Assembly: GCA_013306675.1 (NCBI GenBank) | Contig: JABLUY010000238.1 | Span: 1-56,394 of the forward strand | Origin: Thraustochytrium sp. TN22 | Taxonomy: Eukaryota; Sar; Bigyra; Thraustochytrida; Thraustochytriidae | Length of the DNA: 56,394 bases | Direction: 5' to 3' | Part shown: positions 10,237 through 20,300 of the stretch, piece after piece | Numbering within the stretch: the first letter of the stretch is position 1 | Layout: each line of letters begins with the position of its first letter | The notes under the pieces: generated by a model | Seen by the model: only the letters and a program-made list of their open reading frames with translations | What the model was told of the DNA's origin: nothing | Database searches by the model: none | Program-made: the position numbers and the translations under genes

Positions 10237-10725
10237 GCTGCGTACCGTCGCGCCGTGGCAGCGTGCTCTGCCCGAGCCTCGACGAGGCCAGCCGAGGCTG
10301 CCGCCAGGATGATAATGGTGGCCAGGGCCCGGGTGAAGTTGAGCGCACACCTCCGATCCATCCACCGATCAGCCGCGCTCTTCCGCACGCGCTTCGAGCG
10401 ACCATGGCGGCGACCGGCCGGCCAGTCAGCCACCTGTGGCGACGGCCTGTGCGCGTGGCATCATGATGCTCAGCTGGCCCGGCCGCCGTCCTAAATGGTC
10501 TACTACCGGATAGTCTGCCAGTGCTGTGCACTGCCAGTGCAAGTCTAGGTTCGAGCTGGGTGGGCGGTCAAGTGGCGCCTGGGCGGGCCCTGCCTGCGGC
10601 GGGCTTGGTCGCTTGTCAGGCCAAAACCGCCACCGCGGTCGAGCGAGCTCAGGCTGCCGCTGTCGAGCTCCGGGCGCGAGCGCGCGCGCTCGCGTGCGTG
10701 CGTGCGTGGCGTCTCCGCCGCTGCG
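10237..10725. promoter_or_regulatory. shared divergent upstream region (XRRA1-like / TPGS1-like)
   Basis: The 489 bp between two divergent ATGs must hold both promoters and 5' leaders. A GCGTGC/CGCGCG-rich segment lies near 10680-10712. I see no convincing TATA box. The role is inferred from gene arrangement only. Confidence 0.4.
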
Positions 10726-11553
10726 ATGGCGGGCGCAGGCGGCGGGTCGCTGCGTGGCGCGGAGGCCTTCCTGGTGCGGCACGGCATCGCGCAGGTGCTG
10801 GAGGAGGCGGTGGCGGAGCTGGCGAACTGCCGGCCGGGGGACACGGCGGGCGCCCGCGACGCGGACGACGGCGAGGGCGATGCCGCGGCAGCCGGGTTCC
10901 TGGCGAACGTGCTGGCGGAGAAGCTGGGCGAACGCTCGCCACAAGAGCAGGCCGAGCGGCTCGTGACGCGCTGCAGCGTGCGCAGCCCCGTGCTGTACGA
11001 TCGGCTGGCCGAGGCGTTCTTGCTGCTCGCGGACTCGAGCCAGCAGCGGGCCGGCGCAGAGGCCGGCGCAGAGACCGCCGGTGCAGCGAGCGCCGCCGGC
11101 GTGGACGCCCAGGCTGTGGCGCGCCTGCAGCAGCGGGTCTGCGAAGACCTGCCTGCGCCTGCCCGGGACCTTGCACTCGAGGTCCTCGCGCCGGTCTCCT
11201 TGGGCTACCTGCTGACGTACAATGACTTCATGTGCCACATGGGTGCGGCTCTGGCTGTGCGCGAGCTGAGCCATGCCCTGTCGGCGGTCTACGACAGCTT
11301 GGCGGCAACCTGCGCGCCGAGCGTGGATGAGGCCGTCCGCGCGCTGGGCGCTGTCAATTGGGACGAGGGGCTTTCGGCGGTGCGCGCGGGCGCAAGCTGC
11401 GGCGGTGGCGGCGAGGGAGGTGCGCTGCTGGCGGCGGCGCGAGACCACCTGATTCGGGCGGAGGATGAGGAGGACGCGATCTCTCGTGCGTCATTTCTGC
11501 GGGTGGGCCTGCAGGTGCTCTCTCCCTTGCGCGCATTTGGTGGTAGTACGTGA
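10726..11553 (+). CDS. TPGS1-like tubulin polyglutamylase complex subunit
   Basis: 275 residues from ATG 10726 (MAGAGGGSLRGAEAFLVRHG). Residues about 10-60 form a Dpy-30/RIIa-type helical pair (FLVRHGIAQVLEEAVAELANCRP, then FLANVLAEKLGERSP), as at the start of animal TPGS1. A middle helical region includes RVCEDLPAPARDLALEVLAP and a hydrophobic block. The C-terminus (ISRASFLRVGLQVLSPLR) resembles the TPGS1 tail. TPGS1 is the scaffold subunit of the TTLL1 polyglutamylase complex, which modifies axonemal and cytoplasmic tubulin; a flagellated stage would explain it. Length is close to the animal protein (about 290). The alternative is another RIIa-fold adaptor of flagella. Confidence 0.55.
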   Translation: MAGAGGGSLRGAEAFLVRHGIAQVLEEAVAELANCRPGDTAGARDADDGEGDAAAAGFLANVLAEKLGERSPQEQAERLVTRCSVRSPVLYDRLAEAFLLLADSSQQRAGAEAGAETAGAASAAGVDAQAVARLQQRVCEDLPAPARDLALEVLAPVSLGYLLTYNDFMCHMGAALAVRELSHALSAVYDSLAATCAPSVDEAVRALGAVNWDEGLSAVRAGASCGGGGEGGALLAAARDHLIRAEDEEDAISRASFLRVGLQVLSPLRAFGGST

Positions 11554-11675
11554 GTTGACGCATGTTTCTGTCAGTGTTTATCGTCGGTGTCATAATGTGT
11601 AAGTGGTGGTACCAGGTACCCTATGTTCTTTACTTTTCCTTTTGTTGTTGTTGTTGTTGTTGTTGTAGTCTCTGA
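11554..11675. repeat. tail-to-tail junction with (GTT)n tract
   Basis: A 122-bp spacer between convergent stop codons. Positions 11642-11666 are about eight GTT units (CAA on the minus strand). It is presumably within the overlapping 3' UTRs of the TPGS1-like and AP-4 beta genes. Confidence 0.85.
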
Positions 11676-12059
11676 TCATAGGAGCGAGCCGAGGCTGGCC
11701 ATGAAGGAGTCGGCAAAGGTCTGAGCGTCAGCGGGATCCTCACTCTTGATGGTTGCGGTGAGTTGGCACGAGGCCTTGTCAAGCTGGACCTCGGCGAGAT
11801 GCAGCACGTTGGCAGAGTCGCGGCCGAAGAAGAAGAACTTGAGGGCCGGGCCAAGGTCGCCGGAGGCCATGCAGTAGATGCGATTCTCGGCGGCGAGCTT
11901 CTCAACCTCCTCGGCGGGTGGGCAGGACGCCAGGTAGAGGTCAAGGCTAGCGGCGGGCTCGGAGGCCTCCCACATGGCCTGGAAGGTGCCTTGGTCGATG
12001 CTAACGTTGGCCTGGAGAGCCCATGGCTGGCGCGAGGAGGAGGCGCCGGCGTCGTCGTA

Positions 12060-12099
<40 letters not shown>

Positions 12100-14057
12100 T
12101 AGCCGCCCAGGAGGTCATCATGGGCGTGCGCGGCGCGTGCGGCGTGCGATCCGGCGTCGGCGCTCGCTGGTGGAGCGGACGCGGGCGGCGCGGAGGTTGC
12201 GAAAGTGAGCTGCGGTAGCGCGACGGTCTCTAGATGCCTGTCGTCGATGAACTGCTCGGCGGGCTTATCGTAAAGGATGGAGAGTGAGTTGAACTCGGTG
12301 AAGAGCTGCTGCTTGAGGCCGGAGAGCCTTTCCTCGGCGAACTCAGAGACTGGGTCCTTGGGGCAGGCGATGCAACGGCGAGCCTCCTGGACATCGTGAC
12401 GCAGGAGGCGGTAATACAGCAGCGCCCGATCGTGCAGATTGGTGTCGCTGGTGTCGTTCAGCATGGTGGTGAGGAGCTGCATGAGCATGGCGTGCATCTC
12501 CGGGGCGCGCTGGAAGAAGACCTTGCAGGAGGCAATGAGGAGCGCGGTCTTGACCTCGACCGAGGTCTCGTCGTCGTAGGCGTCAATGAGAGACTCGAGC
12601 AGGTAGGGCGTCTGACGCATGTGCGAGCCAAACTCACCGAGCAAAAAGACGACAGCGGCCTTGCCCGTCGGGTTCTCGATGAGGCGCAGGCAGCGCGGGA
12701 GCGCCGGGAGCACGTCGGCGCTGCGGTCCGGGTACTTGCGCAGCAGGTCCTTGATGACGATGACGGCCTCGGTGCGCACGGTTTCCATGTCGATGTTGGA
12801 GATGAACTCTAGCAGCTGGTTGATGATGCCGTCGGCACCGCCGGGGATGTTGACGGCAATGCGGCCGAAGGCGATGATGGCCCGTTTGGAGATCTCCGAG
12901 TCCACGTCCTGCACGTACTCGGTGAGCTCGTGGACGAGCTCGTGGATGTTGTTTTCGTTCGTGAGCTCGGGCAGGATGCGCAGCTTGACGAACTTGAGCG
13001 GGGACGGCTCGTTGTAGTGCAGGTAGAAGAGCTTGAACTCGGAGTCGAAGACCCCTGGGCAGCGCGTGACCATGACCTCGACGTGCTTGAGCACGGAGAA
13101 GCGAATCTCCGGGCTCGGGTTGGCCATGAGCGTGAGCGTGGGCTGCTTGAGGCGCGCGTAGATTTGGTCTTTGATGTGCCGCAGCGACTCGGCGTAGAAG
13201 AGGAAGATCTTGGTGGTGGCGAGCACGACGGCGCTACTGGCAACGCGCAAGCAGCCGTCGAGAACGTTCATAATCTGGAAGGTCTCTTCCTCGGACTCGG
13301 GTCTGTACCTGGCGAGCAGGTGCAGGATGAAGCCCTGGCCCCACTCGTTGTACTCGCGGATGCGGTTCAGCAGGTGAATGACGAGGTCGCGGTCGAGCTC
13401 GAGGCCGCCCTCTTCGAGCTGCATCTCGCCCAGCACCATGAGGGTACTGGCGGACACCTGGGCATCTGGGTCGCGCAGCATGCCTCGAACCATATCGACC
13501 AGACCGTTCTCGACAACCACACCCTTGTCGAGGGTGTACAGCTTGAGCACGGCCACGACGGCGTTGCGCCGCACGTAGGCGGCGTGGTCGCGCAAACCCT
13601 TGATGAGCACGGGCAGGAGGTACTCGATGACGGTGGCGAGCCCGAGCGAGGACAGCGACCGCAGCGCCAGGCCGCGCACGAGCGGGTCGCTGTCCTGGCA
13701 GTCTCGCGTCATGGTGTTGATGCACAGCGTCGCGAGCTCCTCGTTGCTCGCCGCGTAGGTGGACAGGAACAGGTAGCACATCTTCTTGAGCACAATGTCC
13801 GTGGTGGCGCTCGCCATCACGACCTCGCCAAAGAGCGAGCTCACGTCGATGCCAAGCGTCATGTACGCGATGACCTTTTTGATGATCTCTCGCTTGCGCC
13901 GCGGGTCGCGCTCCACCGCCTGGTTGCGCAGCAGCGCCTTGAGTTCGTTCACCTCCCCTCGCTTGGTGTCAAAGTACTTGCTGCTCGAGTCGCCGCCCTG
14001 CGCAGAGCGGTTCGCGCCGCCGGCGTCGCGCACCACGGGTGGAATGGGCGTCGCCAT
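11676..14057 (-). CDS. AP4B1: AP-4 complex subunit beta
   Basis: 793 residues from ATG 14057. AP-4 is a clathrin-independent coat that sorts cargo at the trans-Golgi network. Residues about 25-590 form the adaptin N-terminal solenoid (ELKALLRNQAVERDPRRKREIIKKVIAYMTLG region). It reads SLFGEVVMASATTDIVLKK and LVRGLALRSLSSLG, as in AP-4 beta; AP-1/AP-2 beta have SALFPDVV and ALAVRTMG instead. YYRLLRHDVQEARRCI marks the end of the trunk. The hinge has a poly-Gly run (nt about 12059-12098). The C-terminal appendage (about 690-793) includes FQAMWEASEPAASLDLYL and LHLAEVQLDKASCQLTATIK and matches the short AP-4 appendage. Length is close to the human protein (739). Assignment is firm. Confidence 0.92.
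12059..12098 (-). repeat. (GGC)n tract encoding the poly-Gly hinge of AP-4 beta
   Basis: On the plus strand this reads as about 13 CCG units. It encodes uninterrupted Gly between the trunk and appendage of AP-4 beta, and so acts as a flexible linker whose length is probably polymorphic. Confidence 0.85.
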
Positions 14058-17000
14058 GGTCTTGGAGCAGCCCTGTTCGAGCCGCTGCCCTGGACGACGA
14101 GCGCGCCGTCTGGCGAGCTGTGCTCTCCGTCTCCGGCTGTCTGTTGCCTTGCCGCGCGCGCCGTCGCGGCCCCTCCCTGTTCACGGCGCGGCCGTGGCCT
14201 CCAACGTCAGCTGCGCCTTTCTCTGCGCGGCCGAAGCGAGCGAAGGAGGAGGCGAGCGTAGTAGCCGCCACCGGCCGAACGAAGCCGCCGCGCGCCTCGG
14301 CAGCCGCCTTGGCCCGGCCTATCCTATCCCAGCGCGTCGCGCGCCCCGCCGCCGCCGAGCGTCGCGGTCTCTGCGCCGCGCCGCGGCGGCCGCACTGCCC
14401 TGCCCTGCCCTGCCTTGCTCGAGTTGCTCGCTCCAACTCGACGTCCGAGTCGGAGAGGATCACCGCGGCAGATCCGCGGCAGACGGCGTTTTCGCTCGTT
14501 GTCTCCTTCCTTGCGCGGACGAAATGGGGGAAGTCGGGGCCGGGCCGGCCCGGGCCTCTCCCCGCGTTCCGCGCTGGATCGACGCTCCAGGATCGTCATG
14601 AAGGAGCAGGCGTCCACAGTGTAGAAGTGCTGGGGAGTGGGTCCCATCAGCCACGTCGCTGTGGTGCACTGAGAAGCCTTCCCACGTGATGCGGGGGCGG
14701 GGCCTTGGGAGGGGGCAGCGACGAAGTGCGGGATGGCGCGTGCGGCACACCGGCGCCGACCGACCGACCGCCACCGGCGGGCCCCGCGCCGGCCGGCGCC
14801 GGCGGCAGGCTCCGACGCGGCACCAAGGCACGAGACGATGCGACGTGCCTGGCAGCTGGCTGGCGTGGAAGGCTGGAAGCCAACCTGAACTCACCAGGCG
14901 GCGCCTCTGTTGGCTGCGCGTCGCCGTGCATTCGCCAGCCTTCCAGCGCCTGGCTCGCGGCCAGCCATTGCAGCGAGGCAAGGAAGTCGTTGCGGTCTTG
15001 GCGAGCGGCTAGGCTAGCTGGCCATTCACCTGGCTGGCCACGTGGCTGGTGGATGACCGCCTGCCCGGGCTGGGAGTAGGCCCAAGGCAGCGAACGGTGC
15101 GACTGACTGGCTGGCGGCGTCTGCGGTACGGTCACGACTGGGCCTACGTGGCCTCGCTTGTGCGAGCGAGTGAGCGAGCGATGCGCCGCCTGCCACGGCC
15201 AGCGGCGCCTCACTGTCCCGCTGCCAGCCCTTTCCCAGGATAGGCGCGCCGGCCGCGGCGGCGGGCCGTTCACCGTCTTATTCCTGTGACAGTTGTGAGG
15301 TGAGAGCGCAGCTCAGCTCAGCTTGCACAGGGGGCGCGACCAGCCAGTCAGGGCCAAGGAAGAGCTTGTGAGAATGCGGCGGCCGCGCGGCGCGCGCGAG
15401 CTTTGACATGTGAGCCGCCCCGCAAGTTGTGCCCCAGGAGACGGAGCGACGGAAACTGCATTTTCCGGATCCCGCCGGGCGCCCGAGCGCAAAAGACAGG
15501 GCCAGCACCGGCAAGTAGCGCCAGCCACTGCACTGCAGACGCGCGAAAGGCGGGCGGCGGGCAGCGTGCAGGAGCAGACTCGACGCGCGCAACGCCAAAG
15601 CTGCCTGCGACTCGAGCCGAGCCCCCGCGTCAACAGCAAAGCTGCCCACGGGCGGCCCGCAGCGTGGCGGAAGATAGGCGGTGAAGACCTTGCAGTCCAG
15701 CACAATCCCGCAGCTGACGCCCCACTGTGGACGGCTGTTGCGTCCAAGACGCCTGCGCCCTCGGTGCCGAGGCCGGCGGCCCGGTGTAACGCGGGCAAGC
15801 TGGCCCTCGTCGTCGCTGCAGCACGAGCCGGCCGCGTGCTGCGCTCGGGCTGCCGTGCTGCTGGAGCTGCGCTGCTGCGCTGCTACGCTGTCGGCGTGGC
15901 GTTTCGGTTGCCATGGTTGGCGGGTGGCTGGCGGCGTGGAGCAAAGCCACCTGGCTTTGGCACTGTCACTGGCCAACTAACGATCGACCACCACGACTTC
16001 GAGTCGGGCGGCCACGGATAGCAACCAGAAATAATAATCATCTGGCTGGTCTCTGTCAGTCAGCCACGGGCCGCTTCAGCCAGGCACCGTCCACCGTGGC
16101 GTGTGGCTGCCCCGGCCTGGCAGGCTGAGCCACGGGCAAGCTAGCCTGTGGCTCTGGCGGCCAGGGTCGGGCAGCCCTGTCTGCTGAAGTGGGCTTTTGT
16201 TGGAGGAGACACCGCGCGCTCCCTGGCCGCCGCTCTGTGAACCGCGAGCGCCCTCACGCCACCCTCCGCGGGCTCCCGAGCGCAGGCGGAGGGAGGGCTG
16301 CGGCAGCGGACGCTGGCCATCCGGCGGGCTGCGCGCGGGATGTTCGGGCCTCGGTGGCGCAGCGTGGCACGCTCGTTCGTCCTCCGAGGTCCGCGGCGCT
16401 CCAGCACGGTGTCTGTGGGAGGCCTGCGAGCAGCACGGTGGAGCTTCTGAGCCACACGCGCAAAGCGGCGCACGCAGCACGACGCATATCTGCGGTACAC
16501 AGCGGGCCACCACGCAAAGCCGACGCGCCCCTGCCAAAGCATCCTCGGTGACGTTCCCCCACGGCGCTCTGGATCAGGCACCCCCAGCCCTACTGCGTGA
16601 GAGGGGGCCGGCCCGCCTGCGGGGGCACCTGCGCGGGGGCAGCTTGGGGCGGAGCAGGCAGGTCGGCGCGCGCCTCTCCGGCTAGCAGCGCGCGGCGCGG
16701 CGTCGCTGGACCAAGGCGCCGCACGCCCCTCACACAGGGCGCAAGCAAACCCAGGCCGGCGGCTGTGTGTCTGAGGGGGAGGCGCTGGTGCGGGCCGAGC
16801 CCGCGCTCGCGCGCGAGCTGGAGGGAGGGAGGGAGGGAGGGAGGAAGAAAGCAAAGCAAAGCAAGCAGGCAAGCAGGCCAAGTCGAGAGGAACAGACAGC
16901 ACAGAGGCAGACAGACAGACAGACAGTCAGTCAGGGAAACAAGCACAGGCTGGCGAGGAGACTCGGAGGGAGCGAGAGGCGAGAAGGGGAAGACCAGCAA

Positions 17001-17150
17001 ACTCGAGACGAGGAGGCGGCGGCCGCGCGGCGCGCGCTCGCGACTCGCCTCGTCTCCACCGGCCTCGCCCGCGCGCGGTCAGCGCGCGCGCGCGAGGGAG
17101 CGCGGCATCGCCCGCCCGCCCGCCCGCCCGCCCGCCCCCGCCCGCGCCCC

Positions 17151-17184
<34 letters not shown>

Positions 17185-17311
17185 GCGGGGCCTGGCCTTC
17201 CCGGAGCCGAGGCTGGTCATCACTGGGCGCAAGCAGGCGGCGCAAGCAAGCAAGCTAGCTTCTGCTTCCCGCCCGCCCTGGCCGCCCGCCCGCCCCTGCC
17301 CGCCCAGGCCG
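14058..17311. other. 3.25-kb gene-free GC-rich region between divergent genes
   Basis: No frame here has a recognisable domain; all open frames are Arg/Ala/Pro/Gly-rich and overlap one another. It contains scattered TGGCTGGC words (14850-15120 and 16040-16160), a (GGGA)n run and CAAG/AAGCAGGC words (16811-16885), (CAGA)n and (CAGT)n (16908-16935), a (CCCG)n run (about 17105-17145) and (CGG)n (17155-17183). The simple repeats cluster in the last 500 bp before the 17312 start, probably the leader of the giant gene. Non-coding regulatory RNA cannot be excluded. Confidence 0.5.
16811..17183 (+). repeat. cluster of simple repeats in the giant gene's leader
   Basis: In order: (GGGA)n, CAAG/CAGG-type repeats, (CAGA)n passing into (CAGT)n, (CCCG)n, and (CGG)n. 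This density of different short repeats within 370 bp is unusual compared with the other gene leaders here. Confidence 0.75.
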
Positions 17312-20300
17312 ATGCGGCAGGCGTCCGGCGAGGGCGCGCGGACGCGAGGCGGGCGCGCGGCGGAGCGCGCGGCGTGGCGCTCGAGCAGCGGCGCGCGCGC
17401 GGCCGGCGACGCGGCCGCGGCGGAGAGCGGCGCGGCGTACGAGCGCGCCTGGCAGGCGGCCTACGCGCAGGACAGCGGCATGGACGGCCTGGTGGGCGGC
17501 GGGGTGTGGCGGACGGCCACTCTCGCGGCAGACCACCGGGCGCAGGCGCTCCGGGACGAGGCCGGCCTCGGCGGCGGCAGCGGCGGCGGCGGCGGCGGCG
17601 GCGGCAGCGGCGGAGCTGCGGCGCGCAGCAGCAGCGGAGGGTCCGGCAGCAGCGGCGCCAGTGGCAGCGGCGTGAGGCGCGACAGCAAAGGCAACGGGTC
17701 CAGCGGCGCCGGCGCGCTGCCCCTGCCCCGCATGACGTCGCGCCTCGCCTCGGCGGTCGGCGCGCTGCTGAGCGAGGGCGGGCCCACGCGCCTCGTGCTG
17801 GCGCGCGGCGTCGAGACCAACGCGGCTCGCGTTGCGCCCTGCGGCACGGTCATCACCACCTGCGAGCGCGCCAAGTGGCCGGCCGGCACGCACTGTGTAG
17901 CCTGCGGCGACGACGGCTTTCCTTTCGCCTCGCACGGCGCTAGTGGCGCCAGCGGCAGCGACGGCGACCGCAACCGCGACCTGGACCGCGACTTCGACGA
18001 CGAGGACGAGGACTCCGCCGCCTCGCCCAAGGTCGGGCCCGTCCAGCAGCAGCGGAGGCAGCAGCAGCAGCAGCAGCAGCAGCGGAGGCGCCGCCGCCAG
18101 CGCCGCGAGCTCACGGGCAACAGCGAGGACGGCTCTGGAGGCCTGGACGCCGTGCTCGAGGGCGAGGACCCAGAGGAGGACAAGACCGAGGCCGAGGACG
18201 AGGATGGCACCGGCGAGGACCAAGAAATTCTGTATTTTGAGGTGCGCCTCGCGCGCCTCGAGGTCGGCTGCGAGCTGGCCATCGGACTCGAACTGGCGGA
18301 TACGCCAGACCGCATCAACTACCCAGGCTGGAACCCGGGCGCCTGGGCGCTGCACTCGAACGGCCGACTCTTTGCCGGCTCAGCCGCCAGCATGGCCAGC
18401 ACCGCCGGCGGCCAGTTTTGCCCCACTTTTGAGCCCAACGACGTCATCGGCTGCGGTTGGGACCCGTGCAAGCGCCACATCTTCTTTACGCGCAACGGCA
18501 AGCTGCTCGGCGTCGCTTTCCGCGTGGCGCACGGCGAGCGCGACCTCAAGGCCATCCCGGCCGGTGCCAACCTCTTCCCTGTGATCGGCATCCGGTCGCC
18601 CTGCGTGCGCGTCTCGGTCAACTTCGGCACCGACTCCTTTGTCTGGGACAGCTCGCGCCTCGGCCGCGTGCGCCGCGCGCGCCCGGCCATCATTACGCCC
18701 GTGCACTCCAAGATGAGCCTGCTCAAGTCCAAGCAGGCCAGCAGCTCCAGCTCCAGCGAGTCGCTCCTCACGCTCACCTCCGCCAGCCGCTCCCCGTCGC
18801 ATACCAGCACGGAAACTGATGGCGAGGCCCCGCGCATCGCGGAGACGATCGCGCGCACCATCGACCGCGGGCTGGGCCTCAACATGCTGCGCGAGGCCAA
18901 CAATGAGCCCGGCCGCCGCCTGTTGCGCTCCCTGCGCCGTGAGTCGGATGCGCTCACGCCGGCCTCTCCGGCGTCCGACTCCGAGCCCGAGCCGGCGGCG
19001 CCTGCGGCCGACCCGCGCGCGCTGCTCATCGGCGCCATCCAGGCCGATCAGGCGCAACGCCCGCCGCTCACGCACGCGCAGTCCGTCCCGGTGCTGCGCT
19101 CGCGCTCGGCGCAACCCGCTTCGGGTCACCTCACCGAGGCCGTCGACCTCACCACGGAGATGAGCTCGCGCATCAACAACTTGCTACAGCACACCAAGAA
19201 GAGCGCGCCCACGCTTTCCTCGGCCGTCTCGGCCGCCTCGACCGCCTCGCCCGACACCGCGGCTCTCGCCGCTGTCAGCTCGCTGCGCCAAGTCGACATC
19301 GCGATGGCGCCGGCGCTCAGCCAGGCCGTCGAGCAGGAGGTGGCTGCCGAGTCCTCCGAGGCGCTGCGCGAGCGCCTCGAGCAGCTGCGCTCCGACGTCA
19401 TGGAGCTCAACGCGCAGCTCGAGGTGTTCGCCAACTCCGACCGCGACGAAGCCGCCTCCGCGCTGGACGATGCTAGCCTCACGGAGGAGAAGTGCATGCT
19501 GCTGCGGCAGCGCATCTACAACCTCATCTGCGAGACGCCCGAGGACGCCATTCTCGGCGATCTCCTGCTTCTCAACGACAAGCTGCTCGCCGTCATCGAC
19601 CACACGGCGCTCTTCAAGGCCCGCGTCGAGGCCGGCTTGCCGCCCATCTCACAAAGGGAGGCCGAGGAGCACTTTGCGGCCGCCAACACCTCGTACGGCC
19701 TATCCAATGGGGTTGCCGATAGCACGCAGGAGTTTTTGGCCGCGCTGCGCGGCGGCACGGAGCAGGCGCAGCTCAACGCGGCGCGCGCGCTCTCCTACCT
19801 CGTGCGCGACTGCGAGAAGAATGCCGAGCTGCGCACCTGGAGCCGCCTCAATGCCTACCAGGAGGGCGCCATGAGCACGCTCGCCACGCTTTTTGAGAGT
19901 TCGCGCTGCAGGCAGAACCTCAAGCTCAAGCACGCTGTCGCCACCGCGCTCGTCGCCATCGTCTCCGGCTCCTGGGTCAGCACGGACGGTGCCGCGGCCA
20001 GCATCGTGGCCAGCGGCGCCTCGGCCAGCGCCACGGACCGCTCTGCCGGCCGCGGCGCCGACTCCGGCTCGCACTCTTCCGGGTCGGCGCTTGAGTCGCG
20101 GCCCATCGCCGCGCGCGCGGCCGTGCATCGCCGGCGCCGGCCTTCCATGGGCTCGGAGGAGGACGACCGCATGCCGACGTCGGCCTCCTCGCTCAGCACT
20201 ACCGAGGCGGCGGCGGCCGCCTCGGCGGCCGCCTCGAGCGAGCGTGACCCGCGTCTCGACCCGCGTTTCGTTGCCCGCAGTTTCACGGCCGTGCTGGAGA

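Noticed and set aside
12930-14261. A 443-codon plus-strand frame opposite AP-4 beta
   Set aside because: AP-4 beta is unmistakable on the other strand; this frame is Val/Leu/Arg/His-rich shadow sequence.
14647-15976. Minus-strand frames of about 208-232 codons in the gene-free region
   Set aside because: Pro/Arg/Ser/Ala-rich with no motif, no consistent start, and equally long frames on the opposite strand.
16597-17943. A 448-codon plus-strand frame overlapping the giant gene's start
   Set aside because: Almost entirely Arg/Gly/Ala/Gln, overlaps the leader repeats and the true frame of the giant gene, and has no domain.
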